The translations under genes were made by a program, and so were the position numbers. From contig CAZVCG010000036.1 of the NCBI GenBank assembly GCA_964626265.1, positions 1 through 19,734 of the forward strand: a stretch of DNA of 19,734 nucleotides. Direction: 5' to 3'. A model generated the notes under the pieces. That model did no database searches and was not told where the DNA came from. It saw only the letters and a program-made list of their open reading frames with translations. Source of the DNA: CAZVCG01 sp964626265 (GTDB taxonomy: Bacteria; Pseudomonadota; Alphaproteobacteria; UBA9219). Positions 6,965 to 14,508 of this stretch are shown here, piece after piece. The first letter of the stretch is position 1. The number at the start of each line of letters is the position of its first letter.

Positions 6965-8305
6965 ATGCCTAAGACTGAAAAAAACACCCTCCCCAAACGT
7001 GTTCGACGCTACGCCAAGGTTTCCAGGGCCGCGGTGGGCGTGGGCGTTCGCATGGCGGGGCAGCGGCTGGCTTTTAACAAGGATCGTCAAAAGCGGGCCG
7101 AGATGTTGCGTTTGGCCATGGGCGGCCTGAAAGGGCCGATCATGAAGATCGCGCAACTTTTGGCGTCGATACCCGATATTCTCCCCAAGGAATATGCCGT
7201 CGAACTGGCTCAGTTGCAGGCCGATGCGCCTTCGATGGGTTGGGCGTTCGTCAAACGGCGCATGGCGACGGAACTTGGACCTAACTGGGAAAAGAAATTT
7301 AAGTCTTTCGAACATACGGCGGCTCATGCGGCTTCGTTAGGACAGGTACATCGCGCAGTAGGTTTGGATGGCCGTAGGTTGGCTTGCAAGTTGCAGTATC
7401 CTGACATGGCGTCGGTGGTTGAAGCTGACTTGCGGCAACTTAAACTTATTCTAACTATATTCGAAAAAATTGACCGGACGGTTTCGACATCTGGAGTGCA
7501 TCAGGAAATCGCCGACCGTATGCGCGAGGAACTGGATTTTGCGCGAGAGGCGAAGCATATAAAACTTTATCGCGATATGCTGAAAGATGTTTCGGACGTT
7601 CGTGTGCCGGAAGTCATCGACAAATTATCGACAGATCGTTTGCTGACGATGACGTGGCTGGAGGGGGAGCGGCTGGCACATGTGGCGGATACGCGCCCGA
7701 AGAAAGACCGCAACGCCATTGCCATGAACATGTTCAACGCATGGTATGCGCCTTTTTATAATTACGGCGTGATCCATGGCGATCCGCATTTGGGCAATTA
7801 CACGGTGCGGCAGGATAATAGCATTAATTTGATGGATTTTGGGTGCATCCGCATCTTCAAACCGCAATTAGTGCAAGGCGTGATCAATCTCTATTACGCG
7901 TTGATGCGAAACGATCATGAACTGGCGGTCGAAGCTTATAAGGGCTGGGGTTTTAAGAACCCGTCCAAGAAACTCATTGAGATATTGAACATATGGGCGA
8001 GGTTCATTTATGCGCCATTGCTGGAAGACAAAACGAGAGTGATTGAAGAGACACACACGACCTTGTATGGCCGCGAAACCGCTTTCAAGATTCATAAGGA
8101 ACTGAAAAAAATTGGCGCAGTCACGGTTCCTCGCGAGTTCGTTTTTGTGGACCGCGCTTCGATTGGTTTAGGAGCCGTATTCCTGCGACTAAAGGCAGAG
8201 ATCAACTGGCATAATTTGTTCAATAATCTTATCGAAGATTTTGACCCTGAAGAAATGGGGCGGAGGCAAAGAAATTTGTTGAAAAAGCATGGACTTTCAG
8301 GATGA
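6965..8305 (+). CDS. ABC1/AarF (UbiB-like) family atypical kinase
   Basis: The 446-aa product belongs to the ABC1/ADCK/UbiB protein-kinase-like family, linked in bacteria and mitochondria to ubiquinone synthesis or lipid homeostasis. Seen: the N-terminal family helix with K61-I-A-Q64 in place of the usual KxGQ, the alanine-rich loop AASLGQVH (122-129) that replaces the kinase glycine loop, the ATP lysine K142 (LACKLQYPD), the ExD-type EELDFAREA (188-196), the catalytic loop HGDPHLGN (271-278) and DFG (291-293). No membrane helices are evident at the C-terminus, unlike E. coli UbiB, so it is probably one of the shorter AarF paralogues. The start has no clear ribosome binding site because a palindromic element ends 14 bases upstream. 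Confidence 0.92.
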   Translation: MPKTEKNTLPKRVRRYAKVSRAAVGVGVRMAGQRLAFNKDRQKRAEMLRLAMGGLKGPIMKIAQLLASIPDILPKEYAVELAQLQADAPSMGWAFVKRRMATELGPNWEKKFKSFEHTAAHAASLGQVHRAVGLDGRRLACKLQYPDMASVVEADLRQLKLILTIFEKIDRTVSTSGVHQEIADRMREELDFAREAKHIKLYRDMLKDVSDVRVPEVIDKLSTDRLLTMTWLEGERLAHVADTRPKKDRNAIAMNMFNAWYAPFYNYGVIHGDPHLGNYTVRQDNSINLMDFGCIRIFKPQLVQGVINLYYALMRNDHELAVEAYKGWGFKNPSKKLIEILNIWARFIYAPLLEDKTRVIEETHTTLYGRETAFKIHKELKKIGAVTVPREFVFVDRASIGLGAVFLRLKAEINWHNLFNNLIEDFDPEEMGRRQRNLLKKHGLSG

Positions 8306-8392
8306 TATTCCGTTTTTGCTTCACATGCCGCCGTAAATGGGGCAGAGTAGCCTTTACCTAACGAATCCAATATGTTCTCGCCGACTGTAGCC

Positions 8393-9538
8393 ATGAAAAT
8401 TGCCGTTTTGAAAGAACGCCGCCCTTACGAAAAGCGCGTTGCCGCGACTCCCGATACCGTTAAAAAGTATCGAGCATTAGGTTATGACGTTGCCGTTGAG
8501 ACCGGCGCGGGCGAAGCGTCTTCATATATTGATCACCAATACGCTTCGGCGGGCGCAGAAATAGCTCCGAATGCCGAAACAGCGTTGTTCGGCGCGGATA
8601 TAGTTCTTAAAGTTCAACGGCCCATGAACTCGGCGGAAGGGCTGGATGAAATAGGCCAAATAAAGCCGGGAGCCTTGCTTGTCGGCATGTTGAATCCGTA
8701 TGCCGCGCGCGTGGATATGGATCTATACTGCGCAAACAATCTCACCGCCATGGCGATGGAACTGGCGCCGCGCATCACGCGCGCGCAGGCGATGGACGTT
8801 TTGTCGAGCCAATCGAACCTTGCGGGTTACCGAGCCGTGATCGACGCCGCGGAGCAATATGGCCGCGCTATGCCGATGATGATGACGGCTGCGGGGACGG
8901 TGGCTCCGGCGCGGGTATTGGTTATGGGCGCGGGCGTTGCCGGGTTGCAAGCAATTGCGACGGCGCGGCGTCTTGGCGCGATAGTTTCAGCAACCGACGT
9001 GCGCCCCGCTGCCAAGGAACAAGTGCAAAGCCTCGGCGCGACGTTCGTCATGGTGGAAAACGAAGAGACGAAGCAGGCCGAGACATCCGGCGGCTACGCC
9101 AAGGAAATGAGCGCCGAATACAAACGGTTGCAGGCCGAGCTCGTAGCCGAGACGATCAAGAAACAGGACATCGTCATCTGTACGGCCTTGATCCCGGGGC
9201 GGCCCGCGCCGCGCCTGATTTCGGCCGAGATGGTTCAAACCATGAAACCGGGGTCTGTGATCGTTGACTTGGCAGTGGAGCAGGGAGGTAACTGCGAATT
9301 GAGCGAAGTCGGCAAGATCGTCGAAGCTTATGGCGTTAAGATCGTTGGCCACAGAAATGTTCCGAGCCGTGTCGCCGTTGACGCTTCGTCGCTTTACGCG
9401 CGCAATGTTTTGAGCTTCATCACTATGCTGACGGCGAAATCCGGCGGCGAGTTGGACGTGAATTGGGAGGACGAAATCGTCAAGGGCGTAACGTTGACTC
9501 ACGACGGAAAAATCGTTCACCCGCAGTTTCAGTTATAG
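8393..9538 (+). CDS. pntAA: NAD(P) transhydrogenase subunit alpha part 1 (NAD(H)-binding, dI)
   Basis: PntAA is the peripheral NAD(H)-binding component of proton-translocating transhydrogenase, which uses the proton gradient to drive hydride transfer from NADH to NADP+. The 381-aa protein starts MKIAVLKERRPYEKRVAATP (alanine dehydrogenase/PNT N-terminal domain), has the RQD-loop region RITRAQAMDVLSSQ (127-140), the nucleotide-binding VLVMGAGVAGLQA (175-187), and the mobile-loop region after ICTALIPGRPAP. Its length fits the separate alpha-1 polypeptide of the R. rubrum type. An in-frame ATG at 8372 would add seven residues; neither start has a clear ribosome binding site, and 8393 gives the usual family N-terminus. 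First gene of a four-gene pnt operon. Confidence 0.95.
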   Translation: MKIAVLKERRPYEKRVAATPDTVKKYRALGYDVAVETGAGEASSYIDHQYASAGAEIAPNAETALFGADIVLKVQRPMNSAEGLDEIGQIKPGALLVGMLNPYAARVDMDLYCANNLTAMAMELAPRITRAQAMDVLSSQSNLAGYRAVIDAAEQYGRAMPMMMTAAGTVAPARVLVMGAGVAGLQAIATARRLGAIVSATDVRPAAKEQVQSLGATFVMVENEETKQAETSGGYAKEMSAEYKRLQAELVAETIKKQDIVICTALIPGRPAPRLISAEMVQTMKPGSVIVDLAVEQGGNCELSEVGKIVEAYGVKIVGHRNVPSRVAVDASSLYARNVLSFITMLTAKSGGELDVNWEDEIVKGVTLTHDGKIVHPQFQL

Positions 9539-9589
9539 GTTGTTAAGAACCAATATCGATATCAACCCAGACCACCGGAGCTAATGGCC

Positions 9590-10099
9590 ATGAGTCCAGT
9601 CGAAGAACAGCAAAAGGTCATATCGCAATGGATCATCAGCCTAGGCGTGTCGGTCGTCTGTTGCGCTACGCTTTTTATTGTGTTCGCCGTTTACATCATG
9701 AACGTTTCCGACAAAGCTACTTTGGCGAACTTAAGGCTTGAAATTCTCCAAGAGCGCCAACATCAAATTGTGGCCGACATCGATTACATCAGGCGCACGA
9801 TGGTTCAACGCCAGCAGCCCGTTATGGCCATGCCCCAATATCAGACGGGACAGCCTGAGCCAATGCCTGCGCCGCCTGTTGGTGAGACTCCATATGGCAT
9901 GCAACCTTCACAGCCTGCCCATCCTGCAGCGCCAATGGCTTTGCCGGAGGTGGCGCCGCCATCCATGGCCCCGCCGCCTGCTGCTGCGCCTATGCCAGCG
10001 CAACCCAATGTATCGCCGCAGCAACCGGCGCCGACGAAGAAACCTCTTTCTACGGAGCCGATGTCGATACAATTGCCCGAAAAGGCGCCTAAAGAGTAA
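9590..10099 (+). CDS. Proline-rich single-pass membrane protein within the pnt operon
   Basis: I do not recognise this 169-aa protein. It has a short N-terminus (MSPVEEQQKV), one membrane helix (about 15-37, with adjacent cysteines C24 and C25), a charged helical stretch likely to form a coiled coil (about 42-76, LANLRLEILQERQHQIVADI), then a roughly 90-residue tail very rich in Pro, Ala, Met and Gln, ending in a Lys/Glu-rich segment. The layout suggests a small inner-membrane anchor with a disordered tail; with the charge pattern I cannot fix the side. The frame opens with ATG at 9584, but the GGAG at 9577-9580 is spaced better for ATG at 9590. It sits between pntAA and pntAB on the same strand with short gaps (about 50 and 33 bases), so it is probably co-expressed. 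Confidence 0.8.
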   Translation: MSPVEEQQKVISQWIISLGVSVVCCATLFIVFAVYIMNVSDKATLANLRLEILQERQHQIVADIDYIRRTMVQRQQPVMAMPQYQTGQPEPMPAPPVGETPYGMQPSQPAHPAAPMALPEVAPPSMAPPPAAAPMPAQPNVSPQQPAPTKKPLSTEPMSIQLPEKAPKE

Positions 10100-10132
10100 C
10101 TACCAAAAAGTAACCATATGAGAGAGTTTTAA

Positions 10133-10549
10133 ATGGAAACCAATTCGTTATCTTCCGCGCTTAATAACCTTGCCGAGCAACAAAAACAACTCAGCGATCT
10201 GGCCAAGGCGCTGGCCGATCAGGCGCAGGCTTTTGTGGAAACAGGTGCAGCGGCGCAAGGCGGTCACGGGTTTTTCATCACGGGTCTGACCATTTTCATT
10301 CTCGCCTGTTTTGTGGGGTATTACGTCGTGTGGCGGGTGACTCCTGCGTTGCATTCACCACTAATGGCCGTGACGAACGCCGTGTCATCGGTGATTATCG
10401 TCGGCGCGTTGCTGGCCGCAGGGTCGGCAGAAATGACGACCTCGGCGTGGATGGGGCTAGCGGCGGTTACGCTTGCTTCCGTCAATATTTTCGGCGGCTT
10501 TATCGTGACCCAACGCATGCTTCAGATGTTCAGGAAAAAAGGCAAGTAA
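10133..10549 (+). CDS. pntAB: NAD(P) transhydrogenase subunit alpha part 2 (membrane, dII)
   Basis: PntAB supplies the first membrane helices of the proton channel. The 138-aa protein has an N-terminal hydrophilic, helix-prone segment of about 46 residues (SSALNNLAEQQKQLSDLAKA), then the conserved core with FILACFVGYYVVWRVTPALH (55-74) and SPLMAVTNAVSSVIIVGAL (75-93), and a further hydrophobic helix with ASVNIFGGFIVTQRML near the end. Many PntAB proteins are near 100 aa; R. rubrum PntAB is, as I recall, also near 139 aa, so the extension is not unique. The start at 10133 has GAGAGAG six bases upstream. The stop is four bases from pntB, showing tight coupling. Confidence 0.95.
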   Translation: METNSLSSALNNLAEQQKQLSDLAKALADQAQAFVETGAAAQGGHGFFITGLTIFILACFVGYYVVWRVTPALHSPLMAVTNAVSSVIIVGALLAAGSAEMTTSAWMGLAAVTLASVNIFGGFIVTQRMLQMFRKKGK

Positions 10550-10553
10550 ACCG

Positions 10554-11948
10554 ATGAACAGCATTATAGCACTCGCCTATCTGGTTTCGGGCGTTCTTTT
10601 CATTCTGGCTTTGAGAGGCCTGGCCTCGCCGGAATCCGCGCAGCGCGGCAATCAGTTCGGTATCGCAGGCATGTTGATCGCCGTGGCGACGACATTGTTT
10701 ATGGTCGAGGTTTCTTCGATTTGGATGATCGTTCTGGCCATCGCCATCGGCGGCGCGATTGGCGCGGTGGTGGCCCGTAACATCAAGATGACGGCCTTGC
10801 CCCAGCTTGTGGCGGCGTTTCACTCACTTGTAGGTTTAGCCGCCGTTTTGGTGGCCGGCGCGGCGTTCTTCAATCCGGCGGCGTTCGGCATCGTCGAAGG
10901 CAATAAGATATTCACTTCAAGCCTTATCGAAATGGGGCTGGGCGTGGCCATCGGTGCGATCACGTTTACCGGGTCGATCATCGCCTTCGCCAAGCTGCAG
11001 GGGTTGGTCTCTGGCAAGCCGCTCGTCTATCCCTACCAGCATCAGGTGAACCTGGGCCTTGGCGTGATTACGTTCATGCTGATCGTCGCCATGGTGACGA
11101 CGCAGTCCGCATGGTCGTTTTACGCGATCACCGGTGTGACGATGCTGCTCGGTTTTCTGTTGATCCTGCCGATAGGCGGGGCAGATATGCCAGTCGTCGT
11201 GTCCATGCTCAACAGCTATTCGGGATGGGCAGCGGCGGCCACGGGCTTTACGCTCGAAAATCCGTTGCTGATCATTACGGGCGCGTTGGTCGGCGCGTCG
11301 GGCGCGATCCTTAGTTACATTATGTGCAAAGGCATGAACCGTTCGATCATCAGCGTCATTTTGGGCGGTTTTGGCGGCGAAACGGCGGGCGCGGCTGGTG
11401 GACGAGGTGCTTCGGATCGCCCCGTGAAGGCGGGATCGGCTGACGACGCGGCCTTTATCATGAAGAACGCCGCCAGCGTCATCATCGTTCCGGGTTACGG
11501 CATGGCCGTAGCGCAGGCTCAACATGCTTTGCGTGAAATGGCGGACATTTTGAAGGGCCATGGCGTACAGGTGCGCTATGCCATCCACCCTGTGGCGGGA
11601 CGTATGCCGGGACATATGAATGTGCTTTTGGCAGAAGCCAACGTTCCCTATGATGAAGTTCTGGAGCTTGAAGAAATCAACCGCGACTTTCCACAGACCG
11701 ACGTGGCTTTCGTCATCGGCGCAAACGACGTGACGAACCCGGCCGCTAAAACCGATCCGCAATCGGCGATATACGGAATGCCCATTCTGGACGTGGAGAA
11801 GGCCAAGACGGTGCTGTTCATCAAGCGTTCGATGGCCACGGGTTACGCGGGCGTGGAGAACGAGCTGTTTTTCCGCGACAACACCATGATGCTGTTCGGC
11901 GACGCCAAGAAAATGTGCGAAGACATCGTTAAGGCGATGGAGGCATAA
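10554..11948 (+). CDS. pntB: NAD(P) transhydrogenase subunit beta (dII + NADP(H)-binding dIII)
   Basis: PntB carries the remaining membrane helices of the proton path and the NADP(H)-binding domain that receives hydride. The 464-aa protein, a normal length, has many hydrophobic helices over about residues 1-270, with PYQHQVNLGLGVITF in the membrane part, and a soluble C-terminal domain with GYGMAVAQAQHALRE (from residue 314), HPVAGRMPGHMNVLLAEA, GANDVTNPAA and KRSMATGYAGVENELF, all dIII signatures. The start has GGAAAAAAGG upstream inside the end of pntAB. The 3' end overlaps trpC on the opposite strand by 20 bases, so no terminator lies between them. Confidence 0.97.
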   Translation: MNSIIALAYLVSGVLFILALRGLASPESAQRGNQFGIAGMLIAVATTLFMVEVSSIWMIVLAIAIGGAIGAVVARNIKMTALPQLVAAFHSLVGLAAVLVAGAAFFNPAAFGIVEGNKIFTSSLIEMGLGVAIGAITFTGSIIAFAKLQGLVSGKPLVYPYQHQVNLGLGVITFMLIVAMVTTQSAWSFYAITGVTMLLGFLLILPIGGADMPVVVSMLNSYSGWAAAATGFTLENPLLIITGALVGASGAILSYIMCKGMNRSIISVILGGFGGETAGAAGGRGASDRPVKAGSADDAAFIMKNAASVIIVPGYGMAVAQAQHALREMADILKGHGVQVRYAIHPVAGRMPGHMNVLLAEANVPYDEVLELEEINRDFPQTDVAFVIGANDVTNPAAKTDPQSAIYGMPILDVEKAKTVLFIKRSMATGYAGVENELFFRDNTMMLFGDAKKMCEDIVKAMEA

Positions 11949-12729
11949 GGGCTTTAATTGCCGCTGATACATCCGCTTGTTTCAACAACGACTCCCCGAT
12001 CAGGAAGCAATTTACCCCTACATTCTTAATGCGCTTTATGTCTTCGGGCGTGGATATGCCGCTTTCGCTGACGATGAGGCGGTCGTTGGTAACGAGCGGG
12101 GCCAGTTCCTCGGTTATAGTCAAATCGGTTTTAAGCGTTTTCAGATTGCGGTTATTAATGCCGATCATACCTGAAGGCAGACGCAAGGCGCGATCCAGTT
12201 CTTCTTTGTTATGGACTTCGATAAGGACATCCATGCCGTAATCGACGGCTGTCGCGTGTAAATCCACAGCCAGAGCGTCGTCATCCATGGCAGCCATGAT
12301 GATGAGAATACAGTCGGCGCCTATGGCGCGCGCTTCTGCAACTTGATAGGTGTCAAGCATGAAATCCTTACGCAGAACGGGCAATGAACATGCCTCACGC
12401 GCCTCGATCAGGTGCATATTACGGCCCTGAAAATAGGGTTCGTCCGTAAGCACGGATAAGCAAGCCGCGCCGCCATCTTCATAGGCTTTTGCAAGTTGCG
12501 TAGGAGAAAAACTTGGCCTGATCAACCCTGCAGATGGCGAAGCCTTTTTGATTTCAGCAATAATGCCTGTGCCGGTTTGATCTGCCTTAGCCTTTAGGGC
12601 TTTGGCAAAACCGCGTGGGGGAGGAGCTTTGCGCGCTTCCGAGTCAATTTCGGCGTATGAGGCTTTAAGTTTCAGGTTGGCGATGTGAGCGCACTTTTCG
12701 GCGCAGATTTGGACAAGTTTATCGGTCAT
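11929..12729 (-). CDS. trpC: Indole-3-glycerol-phosphate synthase
   Basis: TrpC closes the ring of 1-(2-carboxyphenylamino)-1-deoxyribulose 5-phosphate to indole-3-glycerol phosphate, the fourth step of tryptophan synthesis. The 266-aa TIM-barrel protein has GIIAEIKKASPSAGLI (55-70, catalytic Glu/Lys strand), LRKDFMLDTYQV (119-130), IGINNRNLKTLKTDL and IVSESGIST, all in order. It is not fused to TrpF. ATG overlaps the trpD stop as ATGA (12726-12729), showing translational coupling. Its last 20 bases run into pntB on the other strand. It is the last gene of the trpG-trpD-trpC block. Confidence 0.97.
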   Translation of the reverse strand: MTDKLVQICAEKCAHIANLKLKASYAEIDSEARKAPPPRGFAKALKAKADQTGTGIIAEIKKASPSAGLIRPSFSPTQLAKAYEDGGAACLSVLTDEPYFQGRNMHLIEAREACSLPVLRKDFMLDTYQVAEARAIGADCILIIMAAMDDDALAVDLHATAVDYGMDVLIEVHNKEELDRALRLPSGMIGINNRNLKTLKTDLTITEELAPLVTNDRLIVSESGISTPEDIKRIKNVGVNCFLIGESLLKQADVSAAIKALMPPSP

Positions 12730-13757
12730 GCGGCCAACCTGTTCGTCATTTTAACCAAGGCTTCCAGTTTGTGTTTGGCCGCGCCGCTATCGATGGCTTC
12801 GGCGGCGATTTCGAGACCTTGAATCAGACTTTCCGACTTATCGGCAACAACAAGAGCTGCGGCGGCGTTCATAAGAACGATGTCGCGGTATGGGCCGTGC
12901 TTTCCTGCGAACAATCGCTCAATGGCTTCGGCGTTAACGGACGCGTCCCCTCCTTTCAAATCTTCCAGTTTCGCGCGAGGAACGTTTACGTCTTCCGGCG
13001 ATATTGTGAACTGTTTGATTTTTCCTTGAGCAAGTTCCACGACCGTGGTCGGACCGATAGTCGAGACTTCATCCAGCCCATCCTTTCCAAGGCCTTCGCC
13101 GTGAACGAACCAGACGTGTTCGCTGTCTAAACTCAAAAGGACTTCAGCCATGGGGCGCAACCAATGCGAGTCATAAACGCCGATCATTTGGCGTTTTACG
13201 TTCGCGGGGTTAGTAAGGGGGCCAAGCAGGTTGAAAATCGTACGCACGCCGAGTTCCTTGCGCACCTGAACGACGTGCTTCATAGCCGGATGATGACGCG
13301 GCGCGAATAGAAAAACGATGCCGATTTCGTTCAAGCATTGTTCCAGCACATCCCATTCTGGTTCAAGATTAATGCCGAGCTTGCCAAGCGTATCGGAGGA
13401 ACCGGATAGGCTTGTCGCTGCGCGATTGCCGTGCTTTGCGACGGGAACGCCACAAGCCGCGACAAGCAGCGCGGTCGCCGTTGAAACGTTGAGCGTTCCA
13501 TGCCCGTCGCCACCCGTGCCGACAATGTCGATGGTTCCGGGCGGCGCGTGGATCGAACGCATGTTCGAGCGCATGGAGCGAACCGCGCCCAGAATTTCAG
13601 ATGTGACTTCACCTTTGTTGCGTAAGCCCAAAAGGAGCGCGGCTATCTGGTCTTTAGGGACTGTTCCGGAGAAAATCAGATCAAAGACCTGTTGAGCTTC
13701 ATCGGCAGTTAGATTTTGTTTGGCAATAATTTTATTGAGGAAGGTTTTGATAGGCAT
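12726..13757 (-). CDS. trpD: Anthranilate phosphoribosyltransferase
   Basis: TrpD joins anthranilate to phosphoribosyl pyrophosphate, the second step of tryptophan synthesis. The 343-aa protein carries the PRPP-binding IVGTGGDGHGTLNVSTA (78-94), the anthranilate-site KHGNRAATSLSGSSD (108-122), RTIFNLLGPLTNPA and a DEVSTIGPT segment, as expected for the family. It is a separate polypeptide, not fused to TrpG. It lies only three bases after the trpG stop and overlaps trpC by four bases, so the three genes are certainly one transcription and translation unit. Confidence 0.97.
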   Translation of the reverse strand: MPIKTFLNKIIAKQNLTADEAQQVFDLIFSGTVPKDQIAALLLGLRNKGEVTSEILGAVRSMRSNMRSIHAPPGTIDIVGTGGDGHGTLNVSTATALLVAACGVPVAKHGNRAATSLSGSSDTLGKLGINLEPEWDVLEQCLNEIGIVFLFAPRHHPAMKHVVQVRKELGVRTIFNLLGPLTNPANVKRQMIGVYDSHWLRPMAEVLLSLDSEHVWFVHGEGLGKDGLDEVSTIGPTTVVELAQGKIKQFTISPEDVNVPRAKLEDLKGGDASVNAEAIERLFAGKHGPYRDIVLMNAAAALVVADKSESLIQGLEIAAEAIDSGAAKHKLEALVKMTNRLAA

Positions 13758-13760
13758 GGA

Positions 13761-14339
13761 TCAGGCCTGCGTGATAGATAAAAAGTTTTTCAGCATAGTG
13801 TGGCCGTGTTCCGTGGCGATGCTTTCGGGGTGAAACTGGACACCGTGGATTGGCAGCGTTGTATGACGTAATGCCATGCAAAGTCCATCTTCGGTTGTGG
13901 CAGTCACTTCCAATTCCTTTGGCCATTTATCGTCACGCGCAACGATGAGCGAGTGATAGCGGGCGGCTTGAAATGGAGAAGGAACGTCCTTGAGCACCCC
14001 TTTGTTAGAATGTGTAATGGTGCTGATTTTTCCGTGCATAGGCAATGGCGCGCGCATGACCGTGCCGCCGAAGGCATGACCAATCGACTGATGCCCCAGG
14101 CATACGCCCAAAAGCGGCGTTGACGTTTCTGCTGCAAGCTTAATAAGGCCGAGGCAGATGCCGGCTTGTTCAGGACCGCAGGGGCCAGGAGACAAGACAA
14201 TATGATCCGGTTTCATCTTTATGGCTTCTTCAGCCGTCATGGCGTCGTTACGTTTGACCACAACCTCAGCTCCCAAATCTCCGAGATATTGCACAAGGTT
14301 ATAAGTGAAACTGTCGTAGTTATCGATGAGGAGAAGCAT
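13761..14339 (-). CDS. trpG: Anthranilate synthase component II (glutamine amidotransferase)
   Basis: TrpG hydrolyses glutamine and passes ammonia to TrpE for anthranilate synthesis; in some bacteria it also serves PabB in folate synthesis. The 192-aa class I amidotransferase starts MLLLIDNYDSFTYNLVQYLG, has the oxyanion loop SPGPCGPEQAG, the nucleophile Cys80 in GVCLGHQSIGHAFGG, and the His170/Glu172 pair in VQFHPES. It heads the trpG-trpD-trpC block. No trpE is upstream: the next gene is unrelated and ends in its own terminator. The gap carries a weak ribosome binding site and no tryptophan-rich leader peptide that I can see. Confidence 0.95.
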   Translation of the reverse strand: MLLLIDNYDSFTYNLVQYLGDLGAEVVVKRNDAMTAEEAIKMKPDHIVLSPGPCGPEQAGICLGLIKLAAETSTPLLGVCLGHQSIGHAFGGTVMRAPLPMHGKISTITHSNKGVLKDVPSPFQAARYHSLIVARDDKWPKELEVTATTEDGLCMALRHTTLPIHGVQFHPESIATEHGHTMLKNFLSITQA

Positions 14340-14356
14340 ATATATTCCATTTCAGG

Positions 14357-14370
14357 CATGTATTCATGCA
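14357..14370. repeat. Short perfect inverted repeat upstream of trpG
   Basis: GCATG-TATT-CATGC is a 5-bp perfect dyad with a 4-nt centre, 18 bases before the trpG start on the minus strand. The position suits an operator or a small hairpin over the ribosome binding region, but so short a dyad can occur by chance. Confidence 0.3.
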
Positions 14371-14461
14371 ATTCTGGCCTAAACGCAACGGATGGTAAAG
14401 CCATTATTCATTGTTTACGGGAAGGGCAAACAGCAAGAAACAGCCTATTTGTAAAAAGCAA

Positions 14462-14487
14462 AACGGGGCATATTTCTATGCCCCGTT
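14462..14487 (-). terminator. Rho-independent terminator of the 688-aa gene
   Basis: AACGGGGCAT (14462-14471) and ATGCCCCGTT (14478-14487) form a 10-bp perfect stem with a 6-nt loop. Read on the minus strand it is followed by TTTTGCTTTTT, a typical release tract. It lies 22 bases past the stop of the upstream minus-strand gene and before trpG, so the trp block needs its own promoter in the remaining gap of about 120 bases. Confidence 0.85.
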
Positions 14488-14508
14488 ATCATTTATCAAA
14501 AACGATTT

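Noticed and set aside
8827..9520. Overlapping minus-strand frames opposite pntAA
   Set aside because: Antisense shadows of a well-conserved gene.
10133..10270. N-terminal extension of PntAB as a novelty
   Set aside because: The total length agrees with what I recall for the R. rubrum subunit, so the extension is probably normal for this type.
10917..11972. 351-codon open frame on the minus strand across pntB
   Set aside because: It is antisense to the clearly conserved pntB frame, has a His/Arg-rich composition typical of a reverse-frame shadow, and shows no motifs.
14340..14461. Search for a trp leader peptide upstream of trpG
   Set aside because: The only short frame with a plausible position codes about ten residues without tryptophan, so there is no support for attenuation.
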